From Streptomyces sp. NBC_00258 (GTDB lineage: Bacteria; Actinomycetota; Actinomycetes; Streptomycetales; Streptomycetaceae), in contig NZ_CP108081.1 in the NCBI RefSeq assembly GCF_036182465.1, positions 5,208,001-5,272,000 of the forward strand: a stretch of DNA of 64,000 bases, read 5' to 3'. The position numbers were made by a program, and so were the translations under genes. Positions 25,648-33,313 of the stretch are shown here, piece by piece. The notes below the pieces were generated by a model. The model did not search any database and had not been told where the DNA came from. It worked only from the letters and a program-made list of their open reading frames with translations. Position 1 is the stretch's first letter. Each line of letters begins with the position of its first letter.

Positions 25648-27093
25648 TCAGCCGAGGTCGATCTCCGGGTAGAGCGGGAAGCCGGCCAGGAGGTCGGTCG
25701 CCCGGTGGGAGATCTCGTCGGCGATCTTCGGGTCCAGGACGTGCTGGGCCTTGGAAGGGGCGCCCTTGGCGGTGGTGCCGGGCTCCGTGGTGGCGAGGAC
25801 GCGGTCGATGAGACCGGCGATCTCGTCCATCTCGGTGGCGCCGAGGCCACGGGTGGTCAGCGCCGGGGTGCCGATGCGGATGCCGGAGGTGTACCAGGCG
25901 CCGTTGGGGTCGGCGGGGATGGCGTTGCGGTTGGTGACGATGCCCGAGTCGAGCAGGGCGGTCTCGGCCTGGCGGCCGGTGAGGCCGTAGGAGGAGGCGA
26001 CGTCGATGAGGTTGAGGTGGTTGTCGGTGCCGCCGGTGACCAGCGTGGCGCCGCGTCGCATCAGGCCCTCGGCGAGGGCACGGGCGTTGTCGACGACGGC
26101 CTGGGCGTAGTCGCGGAACTCGGGACGGCGGGCCTCGGCGAGCGCGACCGCCTTGGCGGCCATGACGTGCGGGAGGGGGCCGCCGAGGACCATCGGGCAG
26201 CCGCGGTCGACCTGGTCGGCGAGGGAGGAGTCGCACAGGACCATGCCGCCGCGCGGGCCGCGCAGCGACTTGTGGGTGGTCGTGGTGACGATCTGGGCGT
26301 GCGGAACCGGGTCGAAGTCACCGGTGAGGACCTTGCCGGCGACGAGACCGGCGAAGTGCGCCATGTCGACCATGAGCGTGGCGCCGACCTCGTCGGCGAT
26401 CTCCCGCATGATCCGGAAGTTCACGAGACGGGGGTAGGCGGAGTAGCCGGCGACGATGATCAGGGGCTTGAACTCACGGGCGGAGGTGCGCAGGGCCTCG
26501 TAGTCGATGAGGCCGGTGGCGGGGTCGGTGCCGTAGGAGCGCTGGTCGAACATCTTGCCTGAGATGTTCGGGCGGAAGCCGTGGGTGAGGTGGCCGCCGG
26601 CGTCCAGGGACATGCCGAGCATGCGCTGGTTGCCGAAGGCCTGGCGCAGTTCGGCCCAGTCGGCGTCGGAGAGGTCGTTGACGTTGCGGACGCCGGCCTT
26701 CTGGAGGGCCGGGGCCTCGACGCGGGCGGCGAGGACGGCCCAGAAGGCGACGAGGTTGGCGTCGATGCCGGAGTGCGGCTGGGCGTAGGCGTGCTCCGCG
26801 CCGAAGAGTTCGCGGGCGTGCTCGGCGGCGAGGGCCTCGACGGTGTCCACGTTGCGGCAGCCGGCGTAGAAGCGGCGGCCGACGGTGCCTTCGGCGTACT
26901 TGTCGCTGAACCAGTTGCCCATCGCCAGCAGGGTGGCCGGGGAGGCGTAGTTCTCGGAGGCGATCAGCTTGAGCATCTCGCGCTGGTCGGCGACTTCCTG
27001 TCCGATGGCGTCGGCGACGCGGGGCTCGACGGCGCGGATCACTTCGAGGGCGCTGCGGAAGGCGGTGGATTCGTTGGAGAGGGGCTCTGACAT
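25648..27093 (-). CDS. glyA: Serine hydroxymethyltransferase
   Basis: A 481-residue PLP enzyme interconverting serine plus tetrahydrofolate with glycine plus methylene-tetrahydrofolate. Characteristic parts are LIASENYASPATLLAMG, GTVGRRFYAGCRNVD, the PLP lysine in TTTTHKSLRGPRGG and TSGIRIGTPALTTRG. It is about 60 residues longer than most bacterial GlyA, with extra sequence in the middle (APALQKAGVRNVNDLS), a form typical of actinobacteria. The start has a GGAGG ribosome binding site five bases upstream. A ZTP riboswitch sits in the leader, tying expression to folate status. The frame is open far upstream through antisense sequence, but that extension is not coding. Confidence 0.96.
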   Translation of the reverse strand: MSEPLSNESTAFRSALEVIRAVEPRVADAIGQEVADQREMLKLIASENYASPATLLAMGNWFSDKYAEGTVGRRFYAGCRNVDTVEALAAEHARELFGAEHAYAQPHSGIDANLVAFWAVLAARVEAPALQKAGVRNVNDLSDADWAELRQAFGNQRMLGMSLDAGGHLTHGFRPNISGKMFDQRSYGTDPATGLIDYEALRTSAREFKPLIIVAGYSAYPRLVNFRIMREIADEVGATLMVDMAHFAGLVAGKVLTGDFDPVPHAQIVTTTTHKSLRGPRGGMVLCDSSLADQVDRGCPMVLGGPLPHVMAAKAVALAEARRPEFRDYAQAVVDNARALAEGLMRRGATLVTGGTDNHLNLIDVASSYGLTGRQAETALLDSGIVTNRNAIPADPNGAWYTSGIRIGTPALTTRGLGATEMDEIAGLIDRVLATTEPGTTAKGAPSKAQHVLDPKIADEISHRATDLLAGFPLYPEIDLG

Positions 27094-27125
27094 GACGGCC
27101 TCCGGACGTGGCGTTCGGCGTTCAC

Positions 27126-27215
27126 GGTTCGGCCCAGGCGCACGGCACACAGTTCTTGGGCCGCTCCCCGATGGTCGGTCCCATCCCAGCGCGCCAGTCA
27201 CGGCCCGTGGATCAG
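27126..27215 (-). ncRNA. ZTP (pfl) riboswitch upstream of glyA
   Basis: Read on the minus strand, the leader contains the invariant blocks of the pfl motif in order: GTGACTGGCG, a TGGGA bulge with the pair ATGGG/CCAT, CGGGGAGC, and finally GCCTGGGC after a variable hairpin with GCCGTGCG. The ZTP riboswitch senses ZTP/ZMP, signals of folate shortage, and usually turns on folate and purine genes, including glyA. The element ends about 33 bases before the glyA ATG, close to the ribosome binding site, and I see no separate terminator, so control of translation is plausible. Confidence 0.85.
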
Positions 27216-27384
27216 CGTACCGGGCGCGCCGGACCGTCGGGGTCCGCCGTCCACCATGCGAGCGACGATAGGAAAGGGGCCACATGCAGTCGGACGGCCG
27301 GAAGGGAGCCGGGCCGGAGCTCGGGAACAGCAGCGGGAAAAGAAGCAGGTCACGAGCCCTTGTGCGGCCGGAAACGGAGACCCC

Positions 27385-28590
27385 GTGAGCACTACCGAAG
27401 AACTGATCGCCTCGGCCGAAGCCCACAGCGCGCCCACCTACCACCCGCTTCCGGTCGTCGTGGCGACGGCGGACGGGGCCTGGATGACGGACGTCGAGGG
27501 GCGCCGTTATCTGGATCTGCTGGCCGGGTATTCGGCGCTGAATTTCGGTCACGGCAACAGGCGGCTGATCGAGGCGGCGAAGGCGCAGTTGGAGCGGGTG
27601 ACGTTGACGTCGCGGGCGTTCCACCACGACCGGTTCGCCGAGTTCTGCACGCGGCTGGCCGAGTTGTGCGGCATGGAGATGGTGCTGCCGATGAACACGG
27701 GCGCGGAGGCTGTCGAGTCGGCCGTGAAGACCGCCCGAAAGTGGGGGTACCGGGTCAAGGGCGTGCCCGACGGGATGGCGAAGGTCGTCGTGGCGGGCAA
27801 CAACTTCCACGGGCGTACGACGACGATCATCAGCTTCTCCACGGATTCCGAGGCCCGGGCGGACTTCGGTCCGTACACGCCGGGCTTCGAGATCGTGCCG
27901 TACGGGGATCTGACGGCGATGCGCGCGGCGGTCACGGAGAACACGGTGGCCGTGCTGCTGGAGCCCATTCAGGGCGAGGCGGGGGTGCTGGTGCCGCCGG
28001 CCGGTTATCTCGCGGGCGTACGGGAGCTGACGCGTGAGCGGAACGTGCTGTTCGTGGCGGACGAGATCCAGTCGGGCCTCGGGCGGACGGGACGGACCTT
28101 CGCGTGTGAGCACGAGGGGGTCGTGCCGGACATGTACGTGCTGGGCAAGGCGCTCGGGGGCGGGGTCGTGCCGGTGTCGGCGGTGGTGTCGTCGAGCGAG
28201 GTGCTCGGGGTGTTCCGGCCGGGTGAGCACGGGTCGACGTTCGGCGGGAATCCGCTGGCCTGTGCGGTGGCGCTGGAGGTGATCGCGATGCTGCGGTCGG
28301 GCGAGTACCAGCGGCGGGCCACCGAGCTGGGCGAGCATCTGCACCGGGAGCTGGGGCAGTTGGCCGGTTCGGGCCGGATCACTCGGGTGCGGGGTCGCGG
28401 ACTCTGGGCGGGGATCGACATCGACCCGGTGTACGGCACGGGCCGGGAGATCTCCGAGAAGCTGATGGACCGGGGTGTGCTGGTCAAGGACACCCATGGG
28501 TCCACGATCCGGATCGCGCCGCCGCTGGTGATCAGTAAGGAGGACCTGGACTGGGGGCTCGCGCAACTGCGGGGCGTACTGGGTGTGTGA
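27385..28590 (+). CDS. rocD: Ornithine aminotransferase (ornithine--oxo-acid transaminase)
   Basis: A 401-residue class III aminotransferase converting ornithine and 2-oxoglutarate to glutamate semialdehyde and glutamate in arginine catabolism. Family marks include YHPLPVVVATADGAWMTD at the start, FGHGNRRLIEA, NTGAEAVESAVKTARKWGY, LFVADEIQSGLGRTG, the PLP lysine in YVLGKALGGG and GSTFGGNPLACAVA. The GTG was chosen for a GGAG ribosome binding site five bases upstream and the usual family N-terminus. It is divergent from glyA across a 291-bp gap containing the ZTP riboswitch of glyA and an otherwise undefined promoter region. RocD is the best fit; other class III enzymes are less likely. Confidence 0.92.
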   Translation: MSTTEELIASAEAHSAPTYHPLPVVVATADGAWMTDVEGRRYLDLLAGYSALNFGHGNRRLIEAAKAQLERVTLTSRAFHHDRFAEFCTRLAELCGMEMVLPMNTGAEAVESAVKTARKWGYRVKGVPDGMAKVVVAGNNFHGRTTTIISFSTDSEARADFGPYTPGFEIVPYGDLTAMRAAVTENTVAVLLEPIQGEAGVLVPPAGYLAGVRELTRERNVLFVADEIQSGLGRTGRTFACEHEGVVPDMYVLGKALGGGVVPVSAVVSSSEVLGVFRPGEHGSTFGGNPLACAVALEVIAMLRSGEYQRRATELGEHLHRELGQLAGSGRITRVRGRGLWAGIDIDPVYGTGREISEKLMDRGVLVKDTHGSTIRIAPPLVISKEDLDWGLAQLRGVLGV

Positions 28591-28659
28591 CCGGCCTCGC
28601 ACCTCGCCGGACCGGGGGCGCCCAGCCCGGTGCCGTGGGTGGAGCCCGGCTTGTCGGTT

Positions 28660-28818
28660 CTTGTCGGCGACGATCTTGTAGCCGTCGTACTCGTAGCTGT
28701 CGCGGTCCACGCAGCGGCGGTCGGGGTCGGAACCGCACGAGGTGAGGGCCGCGGCGAGGATGCCCACTCCGCCGAGGACGACCGTGCTCGAACGCAGTTT
28801 TCTGCGCTGGTCCGCCAT
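28660..28818 (-). pseudogene. Truncated lipoprotein gene
   Basis: A perfect ribosome binding site (GGAGGAGA, about four bases before the ATG) starts a clear lipoprotein: a basic start (MADQRRKLR), a hydrophobic segment and the lipobox LTSC at about residue 27, then a mature start rich in charged and Tyr residues up to about residue 53 (DGYKIVADKN). After that the sequence stops looking like protein in this frame and the reading frame simply runs, without a stop, through antisense aminotransferase DNA and into glyA. The +1 frame resumes a Gly/Thr/Pro-like stretch for a few residues. I interpret this as a lipoprotein gene that lost its 3' part by deletion or frameshift. Confidence 0.6.
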
Positions 28819-28955
28819 GTTCTCTCCTCCGTCGGGCCCGTCCGGCGGGCTCGTCCAGGGCCGGGTTCGCTCGTCCGGCCCCGGACAGGGCAAAGATCAG
28901 GTGAGCGGGTTGTACAAACGGCTCTCCCGAACTCTCCCTCCCCTAGAGTCGCTTT

Positions 28956-29828
28956 GTGCTCTTTGGAATGGTGTGTGCCCTTGGCGCGGCGTTGTGCTTC
29001 GGGACGGCGACGGTGTTGCAGGCGATTGCCGCGCGGGCGGCCGCACCGGCGGCGGACGACTCCGGCTCGTCCGGTGTGGACGCCGCCTTGCTGCTGCGGG
29101 CCCTGCGCGAGTGGCGGTACATCGCCGGGCTCGCGCTCGACGGGGTCGGGTTCGTCCTGCAGATCGCGGCCCTGCGGTCGCTCCCGATCTACACGGTGGG
29201 GGCGGCGCTCGCCGCGAGCCTCGCGGTGACGGCGGTGGTCGCGGCATGGCTGCTCCATGTGCGGCTGAGCGGGCTCGAATGGGGCGCGGTCGGGGTGGTG
29301 TGCGCGGGGCTCGCGATGCTCGGGCTCGCGTCCGGGGAGGAGGGGGATCAGGCCGGGTCGACCGCGCTCAAGTACGCGATGCTCGGCACGGCCGTGGTCG
29401 TGCTGCTCCTCGGCGCGCTGGCCGGACGGCTGCCCGATCGGGGGCGGGCGCTCGCGCTCGGACTGGGTGCCGGGTTCGGGTTCGGGGTGGTCGAGGTGTC
29501 GGTGCGGCTCATCGACGGCCTCACTCCCTCGGCGCTCTTCACCAACCCGGCGACGTACGCCCTGCTGCTGGGCGGAGGCGCGGCGTTCCTGCTTCTCACG
29601 TCGGCGCTCCAGAGGGGCTCGGTCACTACGGCCACCGCGGGGCTGGTCATCGGCGAGACCATCGGGCCCGCGGTGGTGGGTGTGGTGTGGCTGGGCGACA
29701 GTACGCGGGAGGGACTGGCCTGGCTGGCCGTCCTCGGTTTCGCCGTGGCGGTGGCCGGGGCGCTGGCGCTCGCCCGCTTCGGGGAGGCGCCGGTGGAGGT
29801 GGACGAGTCGGAGTCGGTTGCGCCGTAG
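28956..29828 (+). CDS. DMT/EamA-like integral membrane transporter
   Basis: A 290-residue protein with about nine or ten membrane helices and no large loops. Its two halves each carry a small-residue-rich helix pattern typical of the drug/metabolite transporter superfamily (LGAALCFGTATVLQAIAAR at the start, SLPIYTVGAALAASLAVTAV, TATAGLVIGETIGPAVVGVV). The substrate is unknown. The GTG start has no ribosome binding site; TAGAGT lies seven bases upstream and could be a -10 box giving a leaderless transcript. It is divergent from the truncated lipoprotein gene. Confidence 0.82.
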   Translation: MLFGMVCALGAALCFGTATVLQAIAARAAAPAADDSGSSGVDAALLLRALREWRYIAGLALDGVGFVLQIAALRSLPIYTVGAALAASLAVTAVVAAWLLHVRLSGLEWGAVGVVCAGLAMLGLASGEEGDQAGSTALKYAMLGTAVVVLLLGALAGRLPDRGRALALGLGAGFGFGVVEVSVRLIDGLTPSALFTNPATYALLLGGGAAFLLLTSALQRGSVTTATAGLVIGETIGPAVVGVVWLGDSTREGLAWLAVLGFAVAVAGALALARFGEAPVEVDESESVAP

Positions 29829-29853
29829 GGCTCCGCGGGTGGGGCGGGGCGCG

Positions 29854-29905
29854 GCGGGTGACGGGCGTAGCGGGTGACGGGCGCGGCGGGTGACGGGCGC
29901 GGCGG
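29854..29905. repeat. Three tandem copies of a 16-bp repeat
   Basis: GCGGGTGACGGGCGYR is repeated at 29854, 29870 and 29886, with a partial fourth copy. It lies in the 214-bp gap between two convergent genes, which otherwise shows only Pro-like C-rich sequence. Confidence 0.7.
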
Positions 29906-30042
29906 AGGCCGGTTCGCGCCCCACGACTGCCGAGCCGCCCGGCCATTCCCAGGCACCCCAGCCACACGCCGGCCACAGACCCCGGCCCCGGCCCCCCAGC
30001 CCGCCAGCCCTCAGCCCTCAGCCCGCCGGCCGGCCGGCCAAG

Positions 30043-31569
30043 CTAAGGCAGCGCCCTGACCAGTGCCTCCAGTGCTCCTGGCCATCCGCTGTCCGTAGGG
30101 GTCCCGTACCCCACGACCAGCGCGTCCAGGGGTGGGGCCGTGGCGGACGGGTGGCGGTAGCGGGTCAGGCCGTGGACCGCCAGGCCCTGCCAGACCGCCG
30201 AGCGGACGACCGACTGCTCGGTGCCGGGCGGGAGTTGGAGTACCGCATGGAAGCCGGCCGCGATGCCGGTGGCCGTCACCGACGGGGCGTGGGCGGCCAG
30301 GGCCGAGACGAGGTGGTCACGGCGACGGCGGTAACGGAGGCGGGAGGCGCGCACATGGCGGTCGTACGCGCCCGACGTGATGAACTCCGCCAGGGTCAGC
30401 TGGTCCAGGACGCCGCACGACCAGTCCGCGCCGCCCTTCGCCGCCGTGACCTCGGGCGCCAGGTCCGGCGGCAGGACCAGCCAGCCGAGTCGCAGGCCGG
30501 GGGCCAGGGACTTGCTGGCGGTGCCGAAATACACCACGTGGTCCGGGTCGAGGCCCTGGAGCGCGCCCACGGGCTGCCGGTCGTAACGGAACTCCCCGTC
30601 GTAGTCGTCCTCCAGGATCAGCCCGCCCGTCCGCCGCGCCCAGTCGACGACGGCGGCACGGCGGTCGGGATGCAGGGGCACGCCCATGGGGAACTGGTGG
30701 GCGGGAGTCAGCAGCACCGCCCCCACACCACCGGACCCACCCTTGCGCCCGCTCCCGCCCCGGCTCCCCGTCCCGCCGCCGCTCCCCTTGCCGCTCCCGG
30801 TCCCGCTCCGGCTCCCGCGCCCGCCCCCACTTCCGTCCCCGCTCCCGCCAAGACCTCCCCCGGTCAACTCCTCCGTGCGCGTGCCCAGTTCGTCGAACGG
30901 CAGGGTCACCGACCGCAGTCCGGCCCGCTCCACCAGATTCCAGTGCACGTCGAGCCCGTACGACTCCATCGCCAGTGCCCCCGCGCCCCGCTGTCGCAGC
31001 ACCGCGCCGAGCAGCATCAGGCCGTGCGCGAACCCGGAGCAGATGAGGATGCGCTCGGGGTCGGCGCGTACACCGCGGGCCCGGGCGAGGTAGCCCGCGA
31101 GCGCGGTGCGCAGTTCGACGCGGCCGCGCGGGTCCCCGTATCCGAGAGCGTCGTACGGGGCCGCGGCGAGGGCTCGGCGCGACGCCTTGAGCCACTCGGC
31201 ACGCGGGAAGGAGGCGAGGTCGGGGGTGCCGGGGACGAGGTCGTACGCCGGGCCGCCGGGCGTACGCGGCCGGGGCTGGGCGGAGGCCGGTGCCACCACC
31301 GCCCGCTCGGCAACCCGGGTGCCGGAGCCCTGGCGGGCGGTGAGCCAGCCCTCGGCCACGAGGTCGGCGTACGCGTCGGCGACGGTGTTGCGCGCGATGC
31401 CCAGATCGGCCGCGAGGGAGCGCGACGACGGCAGCCGGGTCCCGGGTGCGAGCCGTCCGCCGCGCACCGCGGCCCGCAGCGCGTCCGTCAGGCCTCTGCG
31501 CAGGCCGGAGCCGGTGCGCGTCACGTCGAGATGCAGATCCACTCCGAAAGTGGCCCAGGATTTCACCAT
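30043..31569 (-). CDS. MocR/PdxR-family regulator (GntR HTH fused to aminotransferase-like domain)
   Basis: A 508-residue regulator with a GntR winged helix (about residues 17-88: GLRRGLTDALRAAVRGGRL, TRLPSSRSLAADLGIARNTV) followed by a class I aminotransferase-like effector domain. The PLP lysine is Lys353 in FGTASKSLAPGLR, and the PLP-holding EDDYDGEFRYD is present. Members often use PLP as effector and control vitamin B6 or amino-acid genes. Residues about 237-282 are an inserted Gly/Ser/Arg run that is not part of the fold. The gene is divergent from an AhpD-like gene with only 41 bases between starts, and an inverted repeat spans this gap. Confidence 0.9.
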   Translation of the reverse strand: MVKSWATFGVDLHLDVTRTGSGLRRGLTDALRAAVRGGRLAPGTRLPSSRSLAADLGIARNTVADAYADLVAEGWLTARQGSGTRVAERAVVAPASAQPRPRTPGGPAYDLVPGTPDLASFPRAEWLKASRRALAAAPYDALGYGDPRGRVELRTALAGYLARARGVRADPERILICSGFAHGLMLLGAVLRQRGAGALAMESYGLDVHWNLVERAGLRSVTLPFDELGTRTEELTGGGLGGSGDGSGGGRGSRSGTGSGKGSGGGTGSRGGSGRKGGSGGVGAVLLTPAHQFPMGVPLHPDRRAAVVDWARRTGGLILEDDYDGEFRYDRQPVGALQGLDPDHVVYFGTASKSLAPGLRLGWLVLPPDLAPEVTAAKGGADWSCGVLDQLTLAEFITSGAYDRHVRASRLRYRRRRDHLVSALAAHAPSVTATGIAAGFHAVLQLPPGTEQSVVRSAVWQGLAVHGLTRYRHPSATAPPLDALVVGYGTPTDSGWPGALEALVRALP

Positions 31570-31594
31570 GGAAATGGACCATACTCCTGGGCTA
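31551..31594. promoter_or_regulatory. Inverted repeat at the MocR / AhpD-like divergent promoter
   Basis: TGGCCCAGGA and TCCTGGGCTA form a 10-base dyad with one mismatch and a 24-base spacer. The left arm lies just inside the regulator gene and the right arm in the intergenic gap, so the repeat straddles the regulator's start codon. This is a good candidate for an autoregulatory MocR operator. Confidence 0.5.
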
Positions 31595-31610
31595 ATCCGG
31601 ACGTAGGCTC

Positions 31611-32183
31611 ATGATCATGACGACGAACACCACCGCCACCGGCACCGCGGCCAAGACCGCCACCGACACCACGACAGACACCGCCGCCGACATCCCGCAG
31701 GGCACCCCGCTCGCCCGCGAGCACGCCCCCCGACTCCAGTGGACCGAGTTCGCCCCCGAGGTCTACAAGGCCATGGTCAGGCTGGACGCGGCCGCCCGGA
31801 AGGGCGTCGACCCGGTCTTGCTGGAGCTGGTGAAGATCCGCGCGTCGCAGCTCAACCACTGCGCGTTCTGCCTCGACATGCACACGAAGGACGCGTTCGC
31901 GGCGGGCGAGAGCGTCGAGCGGATCGTCCAGCTCAGCGCGTGGGAGGAGTCACGGCACTTCTACACGGAGAAGGAGCTCGCGGCGCTCGCGCTCACCGAG
32001 GCCGTGACGGTCCTGACGGACGGCTTCGTGCCGGACGAGGTGTACGAGGCCGCCGCCCGCCACTTCGACGAGGCCGAGCTGACCCAGCTGATCGCCGCCA
32101 TCACGGTGATCAACGCCTGGAACCGCTTCGGCGTGACCTGCCGTCTGGTGGCAGGCCACTACACGGCCGGGCAGTACAAGTAG
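31611..32183 (+). CDS. Carboxymuconolactone decarboxylase / AhpD-like peroxidase-family protein
   Basis: A 190-residue member of the AhpD/CMD superfamily. The redox motif is Cys84-x-x-Cys87 followed by His91 (LNHCAFCLDMH), as in alkylhydroperoxidase-type proteins. The helical core spans about residues 45-185. The N-terminal 35 residues are Thr/Ala-rich and disordered. It is probably an antioxidant or thiol-dependent reductase; the reductant is unknown. Two in-frame ATGs, 31611 and 31617, are possible starts with little ribosome binding sequence, so a short leader is likely. The divergent MocR-type gene is the likely regulator. Confidence 0.87.
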   Translation: MIMTTNTTATGTAAKTATDTTTDTAADIPQGTPLAREHAPRLQWTEFAPEVYKAMVRLDAAARKGVDPVLLELVKIRASQLNHCAFCLDMHTKDAFAAGESVERIVQLSAWEESRHFYTEKELAALALTEAVTVLTDGFVPDEVYEAAARHFDEAELTQLIAAITVINAWNRFGVTCRLVAGHYTAGQYK

Positions 32184-32191
32184 CCGTCACC

Positions 32192-32244
32192 AGTAGCCGT
32201 ACAAGTAGCCGTAGCCGTACAAGTAGCCGTAGCCGTACAAACAG
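32192..32244. repeat. Tandem 18-bp repeats derived from the gene end
   Basis: The last codons and stop of the AhpD-like gene (TACAAGTAG) recur at 32200, 32218 and, with one change, 32236. The unit is TACAAGTAGCCGTAGCCG with an exact 18-bp period. It is noncoding, after the stop. Confidence 0.7.
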
Positions 32245-32263
32245 CAGCACCGCATACGGGAGC

Positions 32264-32294
32264 GCCGGGTGCCCTCGTCAGGGAGACACCCGGC
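32264..32294. terminator. Inverted repeat between convergent genes
   Basis: GCCGGGTG and CACCCGGC pair perfectly around a 15-base loop, between the AhpD-like gene and the end of the betaine-binding protein gene. Likely a bidirectional terminator. Confidence 0.5.
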
Positions 32295-32310
32295 ACCCGT
32301 ACAGGGAGGG

Positions 32311-33312
32311 CTACTTGGCCAGCCACGCCTTCCACGTGGACTCATGGCTCTTGGCCCACTTCCGCGCCGCCTCCTCGGGCGTCAGCTTCTGGTCGGCGAT
32401 CATCAGGGAGACCTCGTTCTGGTCCTCGGTCGTCCACTTGAACTTCTTCAGGAAGGCCGCCGCCTTGCCGCCGCTCTTCGCGAAGTCCGTGTTCAGGTAC
32501 TTCTGCAGCGGGGTGTGCGGATAGGCGCAGGCGACCTTCTCCGGGTCGGCATCACAGCCCTCCTTGTAGGCGGGCAGCTTCACCTCCGTCATGGGGACCT
32601 TCTTGAAGAGCCACTGAGGTGAGTACCAGTACGTGAGGAAGGGCTTCTTCTCCTTGGCGAACTGGCGCATCTGGGTGATCTGGGCCGCCTCCGAACCGGC
32701 GAACACCACCTGGAGGTCGAGGTCCAGGTTCTTCACCAGCGCCTTGTCGTTCGTGACGTAGGAGGGCGAGCCGTCGAGCAACTGCCCCTTGCCGCCGCTC
32801 TCGGGGGTGCGGAGCTGGTCGGCGTACTTGTTCAGGTTCTTCCAGTTGGTCACGTCGGGGTGCTGCTTGGCGAAGTACGTCGGCACGAACCAGCCGATGT
32901 GCCCGGTGACGCCGAGGCCGCCGCCGTTCACGATCGTCTTCTTGTCCTTGACGTATCGCTGTTCCTGCTCGGGGTGGCCCCAGTCCTCCAGGATCGCGTC
33001 GACCCGGCCCTGGCTGAGCGCGTCCCACGCGGGGACCTCGTCGACCTGGACGGTGTCGACGCGATAGCCCAGTTCGTGCTCCAGCAGGTACTGCGCGACG
33101 GCCACGTTGGCCTGTGCGCCGACCCACGACTGCACCGACAGGGTCACAGTCTTCGCCCCCTGCGCGTTGGCGAAGGGCGAGGCCTGCTTGGTCATGTCGG
33201 CGGCTCCGCAGCCGGCCGTCGTCAGCACCAGCAGGGAGCAGCCGGCGGCCAGAGCGCCCGTCATGCGCGTGCCACCAGTCGTACCGGTCGCACGACGTAT
33301 ACGCGTACGCAT
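32311..33312 (-). CDS. Glycine betaine/choline ABC transporter, substrate-binding lipoprotein
   Basis: A 333-residue lipoprotein of the OpuAC/ProX family that delivers quaternary-ammonium osmoprotectants to the permease. The signal peptide ends in the lipobox LTTAGC (Cys at about residue 35). The binding domain shows the family pattern VTLSVQSWVGAQANVAVAQ, VDAILEDWGHPEQEQ and YWYSPQWLFKKV, the last contributing aromatic residues that cage the trimethylammonium group. It is the last gene of the transporter operon, two bases after the permease stop. Genes for choline oxidation upstream make choline or betaine the likely ligand. Confidence 0.93.
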   Translation of the reverse strand: MRTRIRRATGTTGGTRMTGALAAGCSLLVLTTAGCGAADMTKQASPFANAQGAKTVTLSVQSWVGAQANVAVAQYLLEHELGYRVDTVQVDEVPAWDALSQGRVDAILEDWGHPEQEQRYVKDKKTIVNGGGLGVTGHIGWFVPTYFAKQHPDVTNWKNLNKYADQLRTPESGGKGQLLDGSPSYVTNDKALVKNLDLDLQVVFAGSEAAQITQMRQFAKEKKPFLTYWYSPQWLFKKVPMTEVKLPAYKEGCDADPEKVACAYPHTPLQKYLNTDFAKSGGKAAAFLKKFKWTTEDQNEVSLMIADQKLTPEEAARKWAKSHESTWKAWLAK

Positions 33313-33313
33313 C

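Noticed and set aside
25648..28893. A 1081-codon continuous frame joining a lipoprotein start to GlyA
   Set aside because: GlyA has its own start, ribosome binding site and riboswitch, and the middle part is antisense to rocD. The continuity results from lack of stops in GC-rich DNA, not from a fusion protein.
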